Shown piece after piece: positions 7,245 through 13,878 of a stretch of 13,878 bases of DNA. Source of the DNA: Pseudomonadota bacterium (GTDB taxonomy: Bacteria > Pseudomonadota > Alphaproteobacteria > Reyranellales > Reyranellaceae); contig JAEZHS010000033.1 of assembly GCA_023436825.1 (NCBI GenBank), positions 1 through 13,878 of the forward strand, read 5' to 3'. Position numbers and translations under genes: made by a program. Under the pieces are notes generated by a model. It made no database searches. It was not told the origin of the DNA and worked only from the letters and a program-made list of their open reading frames with translations. The stretch's first letter is position 1. Each line of letters starts with the position of its first letter.

Positions 7245-7282
7245 CGGGCTAAGGAGACCTGCGATGATGGGGGCGAGCCCAT

Positions 7283-8758
7283 TTATGCGCCGATCTTTGG
7301 TTCGCGCGCCAGCGCGAGCAGGCGGTCGCAATCGACGTGCTTCTCGAGATGGTCGGCGAGAAGGTCGAGCGTGACCTCGACGTCGGCTTCATAGTCGAAG
7401 CCCGCGGCCCGGCCGCCGATGAGTTTCAGCCAATGCTGCCGCTGGCGGTCGTCGGCCAGCAGGCCGTGGATGTAGCAGCCGGCGACACGGCCATCGGCGC
7501 TCACCGCGCCTTCGGTCTTGCCGTTGCCGAGATCGAGCAACGGACGCAGCGCGCCTGTCGTGCGGCCGACATGCATCTCGTAGCCCTTGAACGGCGCCGC
7601 GCCGTCGATGGTCTTGCCATTCACCTCGACGAGCACCTTGTCGCCTTCCAAGACAGTGTCGACATCGAACAGGCCGAGCCCGTCGACCTTCTGGGGCGGC
7701 CCCTCGATGCCGTGCGGATCGGCGATGGTGCGGCCGAGCATCTGATAGCCGCCGCAGATGCCCAGCACGAAGCCGCCGCGCCTCAGATGCGCCTTGATGT
7801 CGATGTCCCAGCCGAATTTCCGGAGCGAGGCGAGGTCGGCGATGGTCGACTTCGAGCCGGGCAGGATGACCAGGCGGGTATCGCCCGGCACCGCCCCGTT
7901 CGGGCCGACGAAGACGAGATCGACGCCGGGATCGAGCCGCAGCGGATCGAAGTCGTCGAAGTTGGCGATGCGGGGATAGACCAGCACGGCGATGCGAACC
8001 CGCCCGTCGGCGTCGCCCGTCGCCTTGTCCTGCAGGACGACCGCGTCCTCGGCCGGCAGGCGATGCGCCTCGTTGAAGTAGGGCACCAGGCCCAGCGCGG
8101 GCCAGCCGGTGCGCTCGCTCACCGTCTTCATGCCGTCGTCGAACAGCGTGGGATCGCCGCGGAAGCGATTGACGATGAAGCCCACGATCATGTCGGCATC
8201 GGCCGCGTCGATCACGGTCTTGGTGCCGACCAGGCTCGCGATCACACCGCCGCGGTCGATGTCGCCCACCAGCACGACGGGCACGTCGGCGGCGCGCGCA
8301 AAGCCCATGTTGGCGATGTCGCTCTTGCGCAGGTTGACTTCGGAAGCCGAGCCCGCGCCCTCGACGAGGACGAGATCGCAATCGCTTGCGAGGTGTCCGA
8401 AGCTGTCGAGGACCGCGCCCAGAAGCTCGGGCTTCAGTCCCTGATATTCGCGGGCCTTGGCGTTGCCCATAACCTTGCCCTGCACGACGACCTGCGCCCC
8501 GACATCGCTCTGGGGCTTCAGCAGCACCGGGTTCATGTGGACGCTCGGCGGCACGCGCGCGGCGCGCGCCTGCAGCGCCTGGGCGCGGCCGATCTCGCCG
8601 CCGTCGGCGGTGACGGCGGCGTTGTTCGACATGTTCTGCGGCTTGAACGGCCGGACGCGAAGACCACGGCGCGTAAAGGCGCGCGCCAGTCCCGCGACCA
8701 GCAGCGACTTGCCGACGTCCGACCCCGTGCCCTGGATCATGAGGACGCGGGCGGTCAT
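7283..8758 (-). CDS. cobQ: Cobyric acid synthase (glutamine-dependent amidotransferase)
   Basis: This cytoplasmic enzyme amidates carboxylates b, d, e and g of adenosylcobyrinic acid a,c-diamide using glutamine and ATP to give cobyric acid. The 491-residue length is normal. The N-terminal synthetase half has a P-loop-like [10 protein letters not shown] (9-18), [13 protein letters not shown] (38-50), [14 protein letters not shown] (131-144) and [10 protein letters not shown] (166-175). The C-terminal class I glutaminase half has LPGSKST (299-305), the nucleophile Cys335 in [10 protein letters not shown] (333-342) and His431 in YIHGLL (429-434). The start ATG at 8758 overlaps the cobO stop in TGATG, indicating translational coupling with cobO. 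The stop codon is TAA at 7285-7283, followed by the gene-free gap. No riboswitch precedes this transcript. The assignment is firm. Confidence 0.97.
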   Translation of the reverse strand: MTARVLMIQGTGSDVGKSLLVAGLARAFTRRGLRVRPFKPQNMSNNAAVTADGGEIGRAQALQARAARVPPSVHMNPVLLKPQSDVGAQVVVQGKVMGNAKAREYQGLKPELLGAVLDSFGHLASDCDLVLVEGAGSASEVNLRKSDIANMGFARAADVPVVLVGDIDRGGVIASLVGTKTVIDAADADMIVGFIVNRFRGDPTLFDDGMKTVSERTGWPALGLVPYFNEAHRLPAEDAVVLQDKATGDADGRVRIAVLVYPRIANFDDFDPLRLDPGVDLVFVGPNGAVPGDTRLVILPGSKSTIADLASLRKFGWDIDIKAHLRRGGFVLGICGGYQMLGRTIADPHGIEGPPQKVDGLGLFDVDTVLEGDKVLVEVNGKTIDGAAPFKGYEMHVGRTTGALRPLLDLGNGKTEGAVSADGRVAGCYIHGLLADDRQRQHWLKLIGGRAAGFDYEADVEVTLDLLADHLEKHVDCDRLLALAREPKIGA

Positions 8759-9369
8759 CAGAACTCGATGCCCTCCTGCGCCTTCACGCCGGCGGCGAAG
8801 TGATGCTTCACCAGCGTCATCTCGGTCACCAGGTCGGCCGCCTCGATCAGCTCGGGCTTGGCGTTGCGGCCGGTGACCACGACATGCTGGTCGGCGCGGC
8901 GCGCCTTCAGCGCCGCCACGACGTCGGCGATGGGAAGGTGGTCGTAGCGCAGCGCGATGTTGAGCTCGTCGAGCACGACCAGGCGGATGTCGGAATTCGC
9001 CATCAGCTCCAGTGCTTTTGCCCAGGCGCGCTCGGCCGCGGCGACGTCGCGCGCGCGATCCTGCGTCTCCCAGGTGAAGCCTTCACCCAGCGTGTGCCAC
9101 TCGACCTGGTCGCCGAAACGCTCCAGTGCGGCGCGCTCGCCGGTCTGCCAGGCGCCCTTGCCGAACTGCACGACGCCGCACTTGAACCCGCGGCCCAGCG
9201 CGCGCACCAGCAGGCCCCAGGCCGCCGTCGACTTGCCCTTGCCCTTGCCGGTATGGACGATCAGCAGGCCTTTCTCCGCGGTCTTTTTCGCGACCTCGGC
9301 ATCCTGCACGGCCTTGCGGTTGGCCATTTTCGCCTTGTGGCGGGTGGCGTCGTCGGTTCCTGTCGTCAT
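8758..9369 (-). CDS. cobO: Cob(I)yrinic acid a,c-diamide adenosyltransferase
   Basis: This is a CobA/CobO/BtuR-type ATP:corrinoid adenosyltransferase. It attaches the 5'-deoxyadenosyl group to reduced cobalt of the corrin, just before the CobQ step. The 203-residue protein shows ARHKAKM-type N-terminal residues, the P-loop TGKGKGKST (40-48), TWET (99-102), VVLDELN (131-137), [20 protein letters not shown] (164-183) and the C-terminal KAQEGIEF (196-203). The frame is open far upstream, across the riboswitch region on the opposite strand. The ATG at 9369 is chosen because the N-terminus then matches CobO relatives. Its ribosome site is weak; an internal ATG at residue 15, with AAGG ahead, is an alternative. 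It leads cobQ in a two-gene operon divergent from the riboswitch operon, about 75 bases from that promoter's start. Confidence 0.95.
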   Translation of the reverse strand: MTTGTDDATRHKAKMANRKAVQDAEVAKKTAEKGLLIVHTGKGKGKSTAAWGLLVRALGRGFKCGVVQFGKGAWQTGERAALERFGDQVEWHTLGEGFTWETQDRARDVAAAERAWAKALELMANSDIRLVVLDELNIALRYDHLPIADVVAALKARRADQHVVVTGRNAKPELIEAADLVTEMTLVKHHFAAGVKAQEGIEF

Positions 9370-9410
9370 GCCGGCACAATACTGCAGCCCTCGGCGCGAC
9401 CGAAATCCCG

Positions 9411-9440
9411 TTGACGGGCGTTCTCCGCCAACCGTATCAA
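9411..9440 (+). promoter_or_regulatory. Candidate promoter of the riboswitch-hupE-cobN operon
   Basis: TTGACG (9411-9416) and TATCAA (9435-9440) are 18 bases apart. The predicted start near 9447 falls right where the conserved riboswitch sequence begins, which supports the call. The -10 element is only a four-of-six match. Confidence 0.45.
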
Positions 9441-9444
9441 GCGG

Positions 9445-9610
9445 GCGACGGTGCCCCTCACGGGGATCAAAAGGGAACGCGGTCGGGCTTTCGGGCCTCA
9501 ATCCGCGGCTGCCCCCGCAACTGTAGTCGGCAAGCCGACGGCCAGGATACCACTGGGAAACCGGGAAGGTGGCCGGAGGCGAGGACCCGAGAGCCAGGAA
9601 ACCTGCCGTC
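9445..9610 (+). promoter_or_regulatory. Cobalamin riboswitch (aptamer)
   Basis: The conserved elements of the adenosylcobalamin riboswitch occur in order on the plus strand. They are CGGTGCCCC with a following hairpin (9449-9464), AAAAGGGAA (9469-9477), GCTGCCCCCGCAACTGTA (9508-9525), CCACTGGGAAACCGGGAAGG (9550-9569) and the B12 box GAGCCAGGAAACCTGCC (9591-9607). It lies about 150 bases upstream of hupE and reads into hupE-DUF1636-cobW-cobN. When cobalamin is plentiful it should lower expression of cobalt import and chelation. Boundaries are approximate; the identification is firm. Confidence 0.96.
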
Positions 9611-9665
9611 GAACGCCGCATCCGAAACCGTCGCGCGGGGCGCAGCGAGGGTCGAGGCAACGCTT

Positions 9666-9691
9666 TTCGTCCGGCCGCTCGGCCGGATGAA
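9666..9691 (+). promoter_or_regulatory. GC-rich hairpin between aptamer and hupE
   Basis: Arms 9666-9676 and 9681-9691 form 11 consecutive pairs (one G-U) around the loop GCTC. It lies 58 bases after the B12 box. No T-run follows, so it does not look like a terminator; it may be part of the riboswitch expression platform. Confidence 0.6.
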
Positions 9692-9695
9692 GGTG

Positions 9696-9754
9696 CTCCG
9701 TCGGAGACGGCATCCATTCGGGTCGGCCACTCGGTCGACCTGCGACGACGGAGG
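9696..9754 (+). promoter_or_regulatory. Candidate ribosome-site sequestering helix of hupE
   Basis: CTCCGTCG (9696-9703) is perfectly complementary to CGACGGAG (9746-9753), which contains most of the hupE ribosome site GGAGG (9750-9754), six bases before the ATG. Inside the helix, GGTCG (9721-9725) can pair with CGACC (9736-9740). The left strand can alternatively pair locally as CTCC-GTC-GGAG (9696-9706). Two mutually exclusive folds suggest control at translation initiation. This was found by eye, without energy calculation. Confidence 0.45.
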
Positions 9755-9760
9755 AAAGCG

Positions 9761-10378
9761 ATGTCTGCAACTCGACGGCTTGGCCTGCTCGCGATCGCCC
9801 TGACGGTCGCCGAGCCCGCATGGGCGCATCACGTCATGGGCGGCAAGATGCCGGAGACCTTTCTGCAGGGCCTGCTGTCGGGCTTCGGCCATCCGGTGAT
9901 CGGCGTCGATCACCTCGCCGCCATCGTCGGCGTCGGCATTCTCGCAGCCCTCGCCGGTCGCAGCGCCGCCGTCGTGCTGGCCTTCAGTGTCGCCGTCATC
10001 GCCGGCGTCGGCCTGCATCTTACCAAGGTCGACCTGCCGGCAAGCGAGTTGTTCGTCGGATTGACGACGTTGCTGATCGGCGCGCTGGTGATCGCCCGCC
10101 AATCGATGAGCGCGGGTCTGGCGCTGCTGCTGTTCGCCGTCGCCGGCCTGGTGCACGGCTATGCGCTGGGCGAATCGATCGTCGGCGCCGAGCCCTCGCC
10201 GCTGGTCGCCTATCTCCTCGGCCTGCTGGTCATTCAGAGCACGATCGGCATCGTCGTCTATGCCGCCGTGCGCAGTCTGGCGCAGTGGCCGGCGCGGACT
10301 GCCGGCCTCACCGCCATGGGCGTGCTGGTGGCGCTGGCGGGCGGCATCGCCACGGCGTCGGCGGCCGGCCTGACGTGA
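9761..10378 (+). CDS. hupE: HupE/UreJ-family membrane protein, putative cobalt permease
   Basis: HupE/UreJ proteins are small membrane permeases for nickel or cobalt. This 205-residue member has a cleavable signal (1-22, AWA before HH), so the mature N-terminus begins with two histidines. It carries the family motif HPVIGVDH (44-51), whose His and Asp probably bind metal, and a second polar patch, HGYALGES (132-139), inside a membrane span. About six hydrophobic spans follow one another between residues 46 and 204. The ATG at 9761 has a textbook GGAGG six bases upstream. It is the first gene behind the cobalamin riboswitch and is followed by cobW and cobN, so cobalt is the likely substrate. 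Its stop overlaps the GTG of the next gene in GTGA. The family is certain; the metal is inferred from context. Confidence 0.93.
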   Translation: MSATRRLGLLAIALTVAEPAWAHHVMGGKMPETFLQGLLSGFGHPVIGVDHLAAIVGVGILAALAGRSAAVVLAFSVAVIAGVGLHLTKVDLPASELFVGLTTLLIGALVIARQSMSAGLALLLFAVAGLVHGYALGESIVGAEPSPLVAYLLGLLVIQSTIGIVVYAAVRSLAQWPARTAGLTAMGVLVALAGGIATASAAGLT

Positions 10379-10803
10379 CGACGACAATTCTCTACGTCTG
10401 CGTCACCTGCCGCGGCACGCCGCCGGTCGCGTTCGATGCACCCGCCGCCCTTCGACCGGGCGCGCGCCTGCTGGCTGAGGTGGAGCGGCAGCTTGCCGCC
10501 AATGACAAGGGGGGCGACGAGGGGATCGAGGTGGTGCCGGCCAACTGCCTGTCGAACTGTCCGCGCGGCTGCAGTGCGGCTGTGTCCGGATCCGGCAAAT
10601 GGACCTACGTGATCGGCGACCTCGATCCCGATCGTCATGCCGGGGACGTTGTCGATTTTGCCCGCCTGCACCGGGCACACGAGCAGGGCGTGCCGGAGTG
10701 GCGCGACCGTCCCGAGCATGTCCGCAAGCACACCATCGCCCGCGTGCCGCCGGTGAAACCCGCCGCACCATCCCCGTCCGCACCCTCTCAGGAGCAGCAA
10801 TGA
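10375..10803 (+). CDS. DUF1636 family cysteine-rich (ferredoxin-like) protein
   Basis: This 142-residue protein has the look of the DUF1636 family, often found beside cobW/cobN and annotated as metal-binding. Cysteines fall in two groups: Cys9 and Cys12 in YVCVTCRG near the N-terminus, and Cys58, Cys62 and Cys66 in NCLSNCPRGC. The spacing recalls thioredoxin-like [2Fe-2S] ferredoxins, but which metal or cluster it binds is not known to me. The last 20 residues are rich in Pro, Ala and Ser and probably disordered. The GTG at 10375 is chosen because it overlaps the hupE stop and puts the first Cys pair close to the N-terminus, as in relatives; no good ribosome site is seen, so translation is probably coupled. 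Its stop overlaps the cobW ATG. A role in handing over or sensing cobalt is inferred from context only. Confidence 0.85.
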   Translation: MTTTILYVCVTCRGTPPVAFDAPAALRPGARLLAEVERQLAANDKGGDEGIEVVPANCLSNCPRGCSAAVSGSGKWTYVIGDLDPDRHAGDVVDFARLHRAHEQGVPEWRDRPEHVRKHTIARVPPVKPAAPSPSAPSQEQQ

Positions 10804-11828
10804 GCATCGCCAAGGTTCCCTGCACGATCGTCACCGGCTTCCTCGGCGCCGGCAAGACGACGCTGGTGCGCCACGTGCTGGAGAATGCCGACGGCCGCAG
10901 GCTCGCCGTGATCGTCAACGAATTCGGCGATGTCGGCATCGACGGCGAGATCCTGAAGAGCTGCGGCGTCGAGAGCTGCCCCGAGGACGCCATCGTCGAG
11001 CTGGCCAACGGCTGCCTGTGCTGCACCGTCGCCGACGATTTCGTGCCGGCGCTGAAGGGCCTTCTGGACCGCCCGTCGCCGCCCGAGCACATCGTCATCG
11101 AGACGTCGGGCCTGGCTCTGCCCAAGCCCCTGGTGAAGGCTTTTAATTGGCCCGAAATCGCCTCGCGGGTCACGGTCGATGGCGTCGTTGCGGTCGTAGA
11201 CGGCGCAGCCGTTGCCGCCGGCCGCTTCGCCGACGATCCGGAAGCGATCGCCAAACAGCGCGCCGAGGACTCCTCGCTCGATCACGACAATCCGCTGGAG
11301 GAGGTGTTCGAGGACCAGCTGCTCTGCGCCGACCTGGTGATCCTGAACAAAGCCGACCTGATCTCCCATGACGAGCGCCGCAACGTCGCCAGCGAGATTG
11401 CCAAGACGCTGCCGCGGGCGGTGAAGGTCGTCGAGAGCGAGAACGGCAAGGTGCCGGTGAAAGTCCTGCTCGGCCTGGACGCCGAGGCGGAGTCCGATCT
11501 CGCCAGCCGTCCCTCGCACCACGATCTCGAGGGCGAGCACGACCACGAGGATTTCGACACCTTCATCGTCGACCTGCCGGTCTTCGATGCGCCGCAGCAA
11601 CTGGTCGATCGCCTGGTGAAGGCCGCCGATGCGCACGACATCCTGCGCATGAAGGGCTTCGTCGACATCGCCGGTAAGCCGATGCGGCTCCTGGTGCAGG
11701 CCGTCGGCTCGCGCGTCCAGCATCACTACGATCGCAAGTGGCCCACCGGCGAGCGCCGCGGCCGGCTGGTGGTGATCGCCGAAAAGGGCTTCGACAGGAA
11801 CGTCATCTCGGAGCTCATCCGGGGATAG
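10800..11828 (+). CDS. cobW: CobW, GTP-dependent cobalt metallochaperone of the G3E GTPase family
   Basis: CobW belongs to the COG0523 / G3E GTPases and is thought to deliver Co(II) to the CobNST chelatase. The 342-residue protein has the P-loop GFLGAGKT (13-20), the metal-binding CxCC motif in GCLCC (71-75; Cys72, 74, 75), the switch-region ETSG (101-104), the guanine-specificity NKAD (183-186) and a C-terminal CobW domain (about 254-341). Before that domain lies a His/Asp/Glu-rich stretch, SHHDLEGEHDHEDFD (239-253), a probable extra metal site. The ATG at 10800 overlaps the stop of the DUF1636 gene in ATGA. It sits three bases before cobN, as in typical aerobic B12 clusters, which makes cobalt rather than zinc the likely metal. 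Confidence 0.96.
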   Translation: MSIAKVPCTIVTGFLGAGKTTLVRHVLENADGRRLAVIVNEFGDVGIDGEILKSCGVESCPEDAIVELANGCLCCTVADDFVPALKGLLDRPSPPEHIVIETSGLALPKPLVKAFNWPEIASRVTVDGVVAVVDGAAVAAGRFADDPEAIAKQRAEDSSLDHDNPLEEVFEDQLLCADLVILNKADLISHDERRNVASEIAKTLPRAVKVVESENGKVPVKVLLGLDAEAESDLASRPSHHDLEGEHDHEDFDTFIVDLPVFDAPQQLVDRLVKAADAHDILRMKGFVDIAGKPMRLLVQAVGSRVQHHYDRKWPTGERRGRLVVIAEKGFDRNVISELIRG

Positions 11829-11831
11829 CTC

Positions 11832-13878
11832 ATGCATGTCCTGGCGACAGAGCTCGCGACGCTGGAGGAGGCCGATGTCGCCGTTGACCTCGGCCAGTCG
11901 CCGGCCGACATCGTCGTGCTTTCCTTCTCCGACAGCGATCTTTCAGCGCTCGCCGCCGCCTGGCGCCACGAGGCCGATTGGCTGCCGACGATGCGGCTCG
12001 CCAGCCTGAAGCGGCTGAAACATCCGATGTCGGTCGATCTCTATGTCGAGAGCGTGGTGGCCCGGGCGCGCATGGTGATCGTGCGCTGCCTGGGCGGGCT
12101 CGACTACTGGCGCTACGGCCTGGAGCACATCGCCGACGTGGCGCGCGAGCGCGGCATCCTGTTCGCGGCCCTGCCGGGCGACGATCGCGCCGATCCGCGT
12201 CTCGCCTCGGTGTCGACCCTGGCCGCCGACCCCTTGGCGACCCTCGACCGCTTCTTCCGGGAAGGCGGTCCTGAGAATCTACGGCAGGCGCTGCGCTATG
12301 TCGGCGCGCTGCTCGGGCACGATCTCGCCTGGGCGCCGCCGGTGCCGGTCGGTCCCGTCTCCGTGCTTGGCCGCGCCGTGGCAGGCCGTCCGGTGGCGCT
12401 GATCGTCTTCTATCGCGCCAACCTGATGGCCGCTGACACCGCACCGGTCACGGCGTTGATGGAGGCGCTCGAGCACCAAGGTCTCGCACCGCTCGCCGTG
12501 GCCGTGAACAGCCTGAAAGACCCGTTGGCCCGGCCCGAATTGAAAGCGCTGATCACCGAGCACAGGCCCGCTGTCATCCTCAACACTACGGCCTTCTCGG
12601 CTCGGGCCGAGGACGACACGACGGTGCTCGACGACGCCGACGCGGCCGTCCTGCAGGTCGTGCTGTCGGGCAGCCCGCGCGCGGCGTGGGAAGGGTCGCA
12701 ACGCGGCCTGTCGCCGGCAGACCTCGCGATGAACGTCGTGCTGCCTGAGCTCGATGGCCGGCTGCTGACGCGCGCCATCTCGTTCAAGGCCGAGACGCCA
12801 GCCGATCCGCGTCTGGAATTCGCCAGCGTGAACCACGAGCCGATGGCCGATCGCATCGACTACGTGGCGCGGCTGGCGGCTGCCTGGGCGAAACTGCGCC
12901 GCACGGCACGCCAAGACAGACGCCTGGCGCTCGTGCTGTCGGACTATCCGGCGCGCGGCGGCCGCACCGGCTATGCCGTCGGTCTCGACACCGCCGCCAG
13001 CGCCGCCGAAATTCTGTCCTTGCTGAAGGCCGAAGGCTACGACACCGGTGGACGCGACTGGTCGGCGGCTGACATCGAGCGCCTGCTGATGGGTGATGTC
13101 GAGCACGTCGCAGTTTCTGCGGCAGGCGACACTTTCGGCCTGCCCGTGCTCCGTTGCGGCAAGGTGCTGGTGTTGCTGCAGCCCGACCGTGGGTCGGCCG
13201 GCGATCGCAAGTCGGGCTATCACGATACGAGTTGCCCGCCGAGCCATGCCTATGTCGCCGCCTATGCGTGGTTGCGCGAGCGGATCGATGCTCTCATCCA
13301 TCTCGGCACGCACGGCACCCTGGAATGGCTGCCCGGCAAGGCGCTGGCGCTGTCGGCCGAGTGCTGGCCCGAGATCGTGCTCGGACCGATGCCCGTGATC
13401 TACCCCTTCATCGTCAACAATCCGGGCGAGGCGGTGCAGGCCAAGCGCCGGCTCGGTGCCGTCACCATCGGTCATCTGACGCCGCCGCTCAGCACCGCCG
13501 GCCTGCACGGTCCGTTGGCCGAGCTGGAAGGCATCATCGAGGAATATGCCGCGGCTGACGGCCTCGACCGCCGCCGCCTCGCCTTCCTCGAAGACGAGAT
13601 CGTCGAGCGCGCCTGGACCAACGGATTGGCCGCCGACTGCGGCCTGGTGAAGGGCGAGCCCAACCGCCAGGCCATCGCCAAGCTCGACGCCCAGCTTTGC
13701 GACATCAAGGAGCTCAGCATCCGCGACGGCCTGCACGTGTTCGGCCGCTCGCCCGACGAGGAGACGATGCGCCTGCTCAGCGTCGCGACCGGCGCGGAGG
13801 GCGCGGTGCGCGCGTCGGCCGGGCGCGAGCGAGCGGCGTTGCTCGCCGCGCTGGATGCGCGGCGCGTGGCGCCGGGAC
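11832..13878 (+). CDS. cobN: Cobaltochelatase large subunit CobN, 3' end outside window
   Basis: CobN is the large subunit of the ATP-dependent CobNST chelatase, which inserts cobalt into hydrogenobyrinic acid a,c-diamide in the aerobic pathway. The first 682 codons are visible; full-length relatives are about 1100-1400 residues, so roughly half is missing at the right edge. Signatures are CLGGLDYWRYG (about 87-97), the QPDRG block (450-454) followed by a GYHD segment, HLGTHGTLEWLPGK (490-503) and YPFIVNNPGEAVQAKRR (524-540). The ATG at 11832 is three bases after the cobW stop, with GGGG seven bases upstream inside the cobW end. The reading frame is intact throughout. Being last in the visible riboswitch operon, it should be repressed by cobalamin together with cobalt import. 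The small subunits CobS and CobT are not in the window. Confidence 0.97.
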   Translation, partial: MHVLATELATLEEADVAVDLGQSPADIVVLSFSDSDLSALAAAWRHEADWLPTMRLASLKRLKHPMSVDLYVESVVARARMVIVRCLGGLDYWRYGLEHIADVARERGILFAALPGDDRADPRLASVSTLAADPLATLDRFFREGGPENLRQALRYVGALLGHDLAWAPPVPVGPVSVLGRAVAGRPVALIVFYRANLMAADTAPVTALMEALEHQGLAPLAVAVNSLKDPLARPELKALITEHRPAVILNTTAFSARAEDDTTVLDDADAAVLQVVLSGSPRAAWEGSQRGLSPADLAMNVVLPELDGRLLTRAISFKAETPADPRLEFASVNHEPMADRIDYVARLAAAWAKLRRTARQDRRLALVLSDYPARGGRTGYAVGLDTAASAAEILSLLKAEGYDTGGRDWSAADIERLLMGDVEHVAVSAAGDTFGLPVLRCGKVLVLLQPDRGSAGDRKSGYHDTSCPPSHAYVAAYAWLRERIDALIHLGTHGTLEWLPGKALALSAECWPEIVLGPMPVIYPFIVNNPGEAVQAKRRLGAVTIGHLTPPLSTAGLHGPLAELEGIIEEYAAADGLDRRRLAFLEDEIVERAWTNGLAADCGLVKGEPNRQAIAKLDAQLCDIKELSIRDGLHVFGRSPDEETMRLLSVATGAEGAVRASAGRERAALLAALDARRVAPG

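Larger units (their letters stand above)
6802..7282. other. Gene-free gap between cbiB and cobQ, with promoter, hairpins and short repeats
   Basis: I see no convincing protein gene in these 481 bases. The first part (about 6890-6965) is clearly richer in A and T than its surroundings and holds a strong promoter candidate. Beyond it are several short perfect hairpins: 7080-7085 with 7091-7096, 7186-7189 with 7194-7197 closing a GAAA loop, and 7219-7225 with 7229-7235. There is also a 9-bp tandem repeat at 7189-7213 and a 12-bp direct repeat. Reading frames on both strands here are short, use GTG or TTG starts, and lack family signatures. The gap could encode a small RNA or be the remains of a lost gene; I recognise no known RNA family in it. 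Confidence 0.6.

Noticed and set aside
6966..7260. tRNA, 4.5S RNA, RNase P RNA, tmRNA or 6S RNA in the gap
   Set aside because: None of the conserved signature sequences of these RNAs that I looked for is present, and no cloverleaf could be traced.
7337..8803. 488-codon plus-strand frame opposite cobQ
   Set aside because: It is antisense to a complete cobQ with intact catalytic motifs. Long open antisense frames are expected at this GC content.
9370..9447. Minus-strand promoter for cobO
   Set aside because: A TTGATA can be read at 9440-9435, but no acceptable -10 hexamer stands at the right distance, so no site is called.
9666..9691. Intrinsic terminator downstream of the riboswitch aptamer
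   Set aside because: The stem is strong, but the bases after it are TGAAGGTGC-like with no T-run, so termination by this route is unlikely.
9370..9717. N-terminal extension of cobO
   Set aside because: The frame is open by chance across the divergent promoter and riboswitch. The added residues match nothing in the CobO family.
9569..9760. N-terminal extension of hupE
   Set aside because: The ATG at 9761 has a GGAGG six bases upstream and begins a signal peptide. The extension would be translated riboswitch.
12279..13736. 485-codon minus-strand frame opposite cobN
   Set aside because: It is antisense to cobN, has no recognisable motif, and the cobN frame carries clear chelatase signatures.

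Overview
The window is high-GC, densely packed bacterial chromosome. The gene content points to an alphaproteobacterium: an aerobic (CobN-type) cobalamin pathway, an OprB-like porin of the kind common in Bradyrhizobium and relatives, and a HupE-DUF1636-CobW-CobN cluster. The genus cannot be fixed from the sequence alone; a Rhizobiales or Rhodospirillales member is my inference.

Left part (1-4845). On the minus strand, a two-barrel outer-membrane porin gene is followed 11 bases later by a histone-deacetylase-family amidohydrolase that runs off the left edge. Divergent from the porin is a small exported protein with two cysteines. Next, also on the plus strand, is selO (protein AMPylase), with an imperfect 16-bp-arm palindrome ahead of it.

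Middle and right (4821-13878) are a cobalamin (B12) locus. The minus-strand cobC (threonine-phosphate decarboxylase) overlaps selO tail to tail. Its ATG shares the four bases CATG with the ATG of the plus-strand cbiB (cobD in Pseudomonas denitrificans naming). A gap of about 480 bp follows with no convincing gene but with a very good sigma-70-type promoter, hairpins and short repeats. Then come cobO and cobQ on the minus strand, translationally coupled. Divergent from cobO is a promoter and a cobalamin riboswitch that leads hupE (putative cobalt permease), a DUF1636 cysteine protein, cobW (metallochaperone GTPase) and cobN (large cobaltochelatase subunit, cut by the right edge). These four genes overlap or nearly touch, so they form one operon.

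How they work together: HupE would import cobalt. CobW, perhaps with the DUF1636 protein, would deliver it to the CobN-containing chelatase, which inserts it into hydrogenobyrinate diamide. CobO adenosylates the corrinoid and CobQ amidates it to cobyric acid. CobC makes the aminopropanol phosphate arm and CbiB attaches it. Only the import/chelation operon carries a riboswitch here. I found no clearly novel system. The best leads are the orphan promoter with its structured gap, the shared start codons of cobC/cbiB, and a candidate ribosome-site sequestering helix behind the riboswitch.
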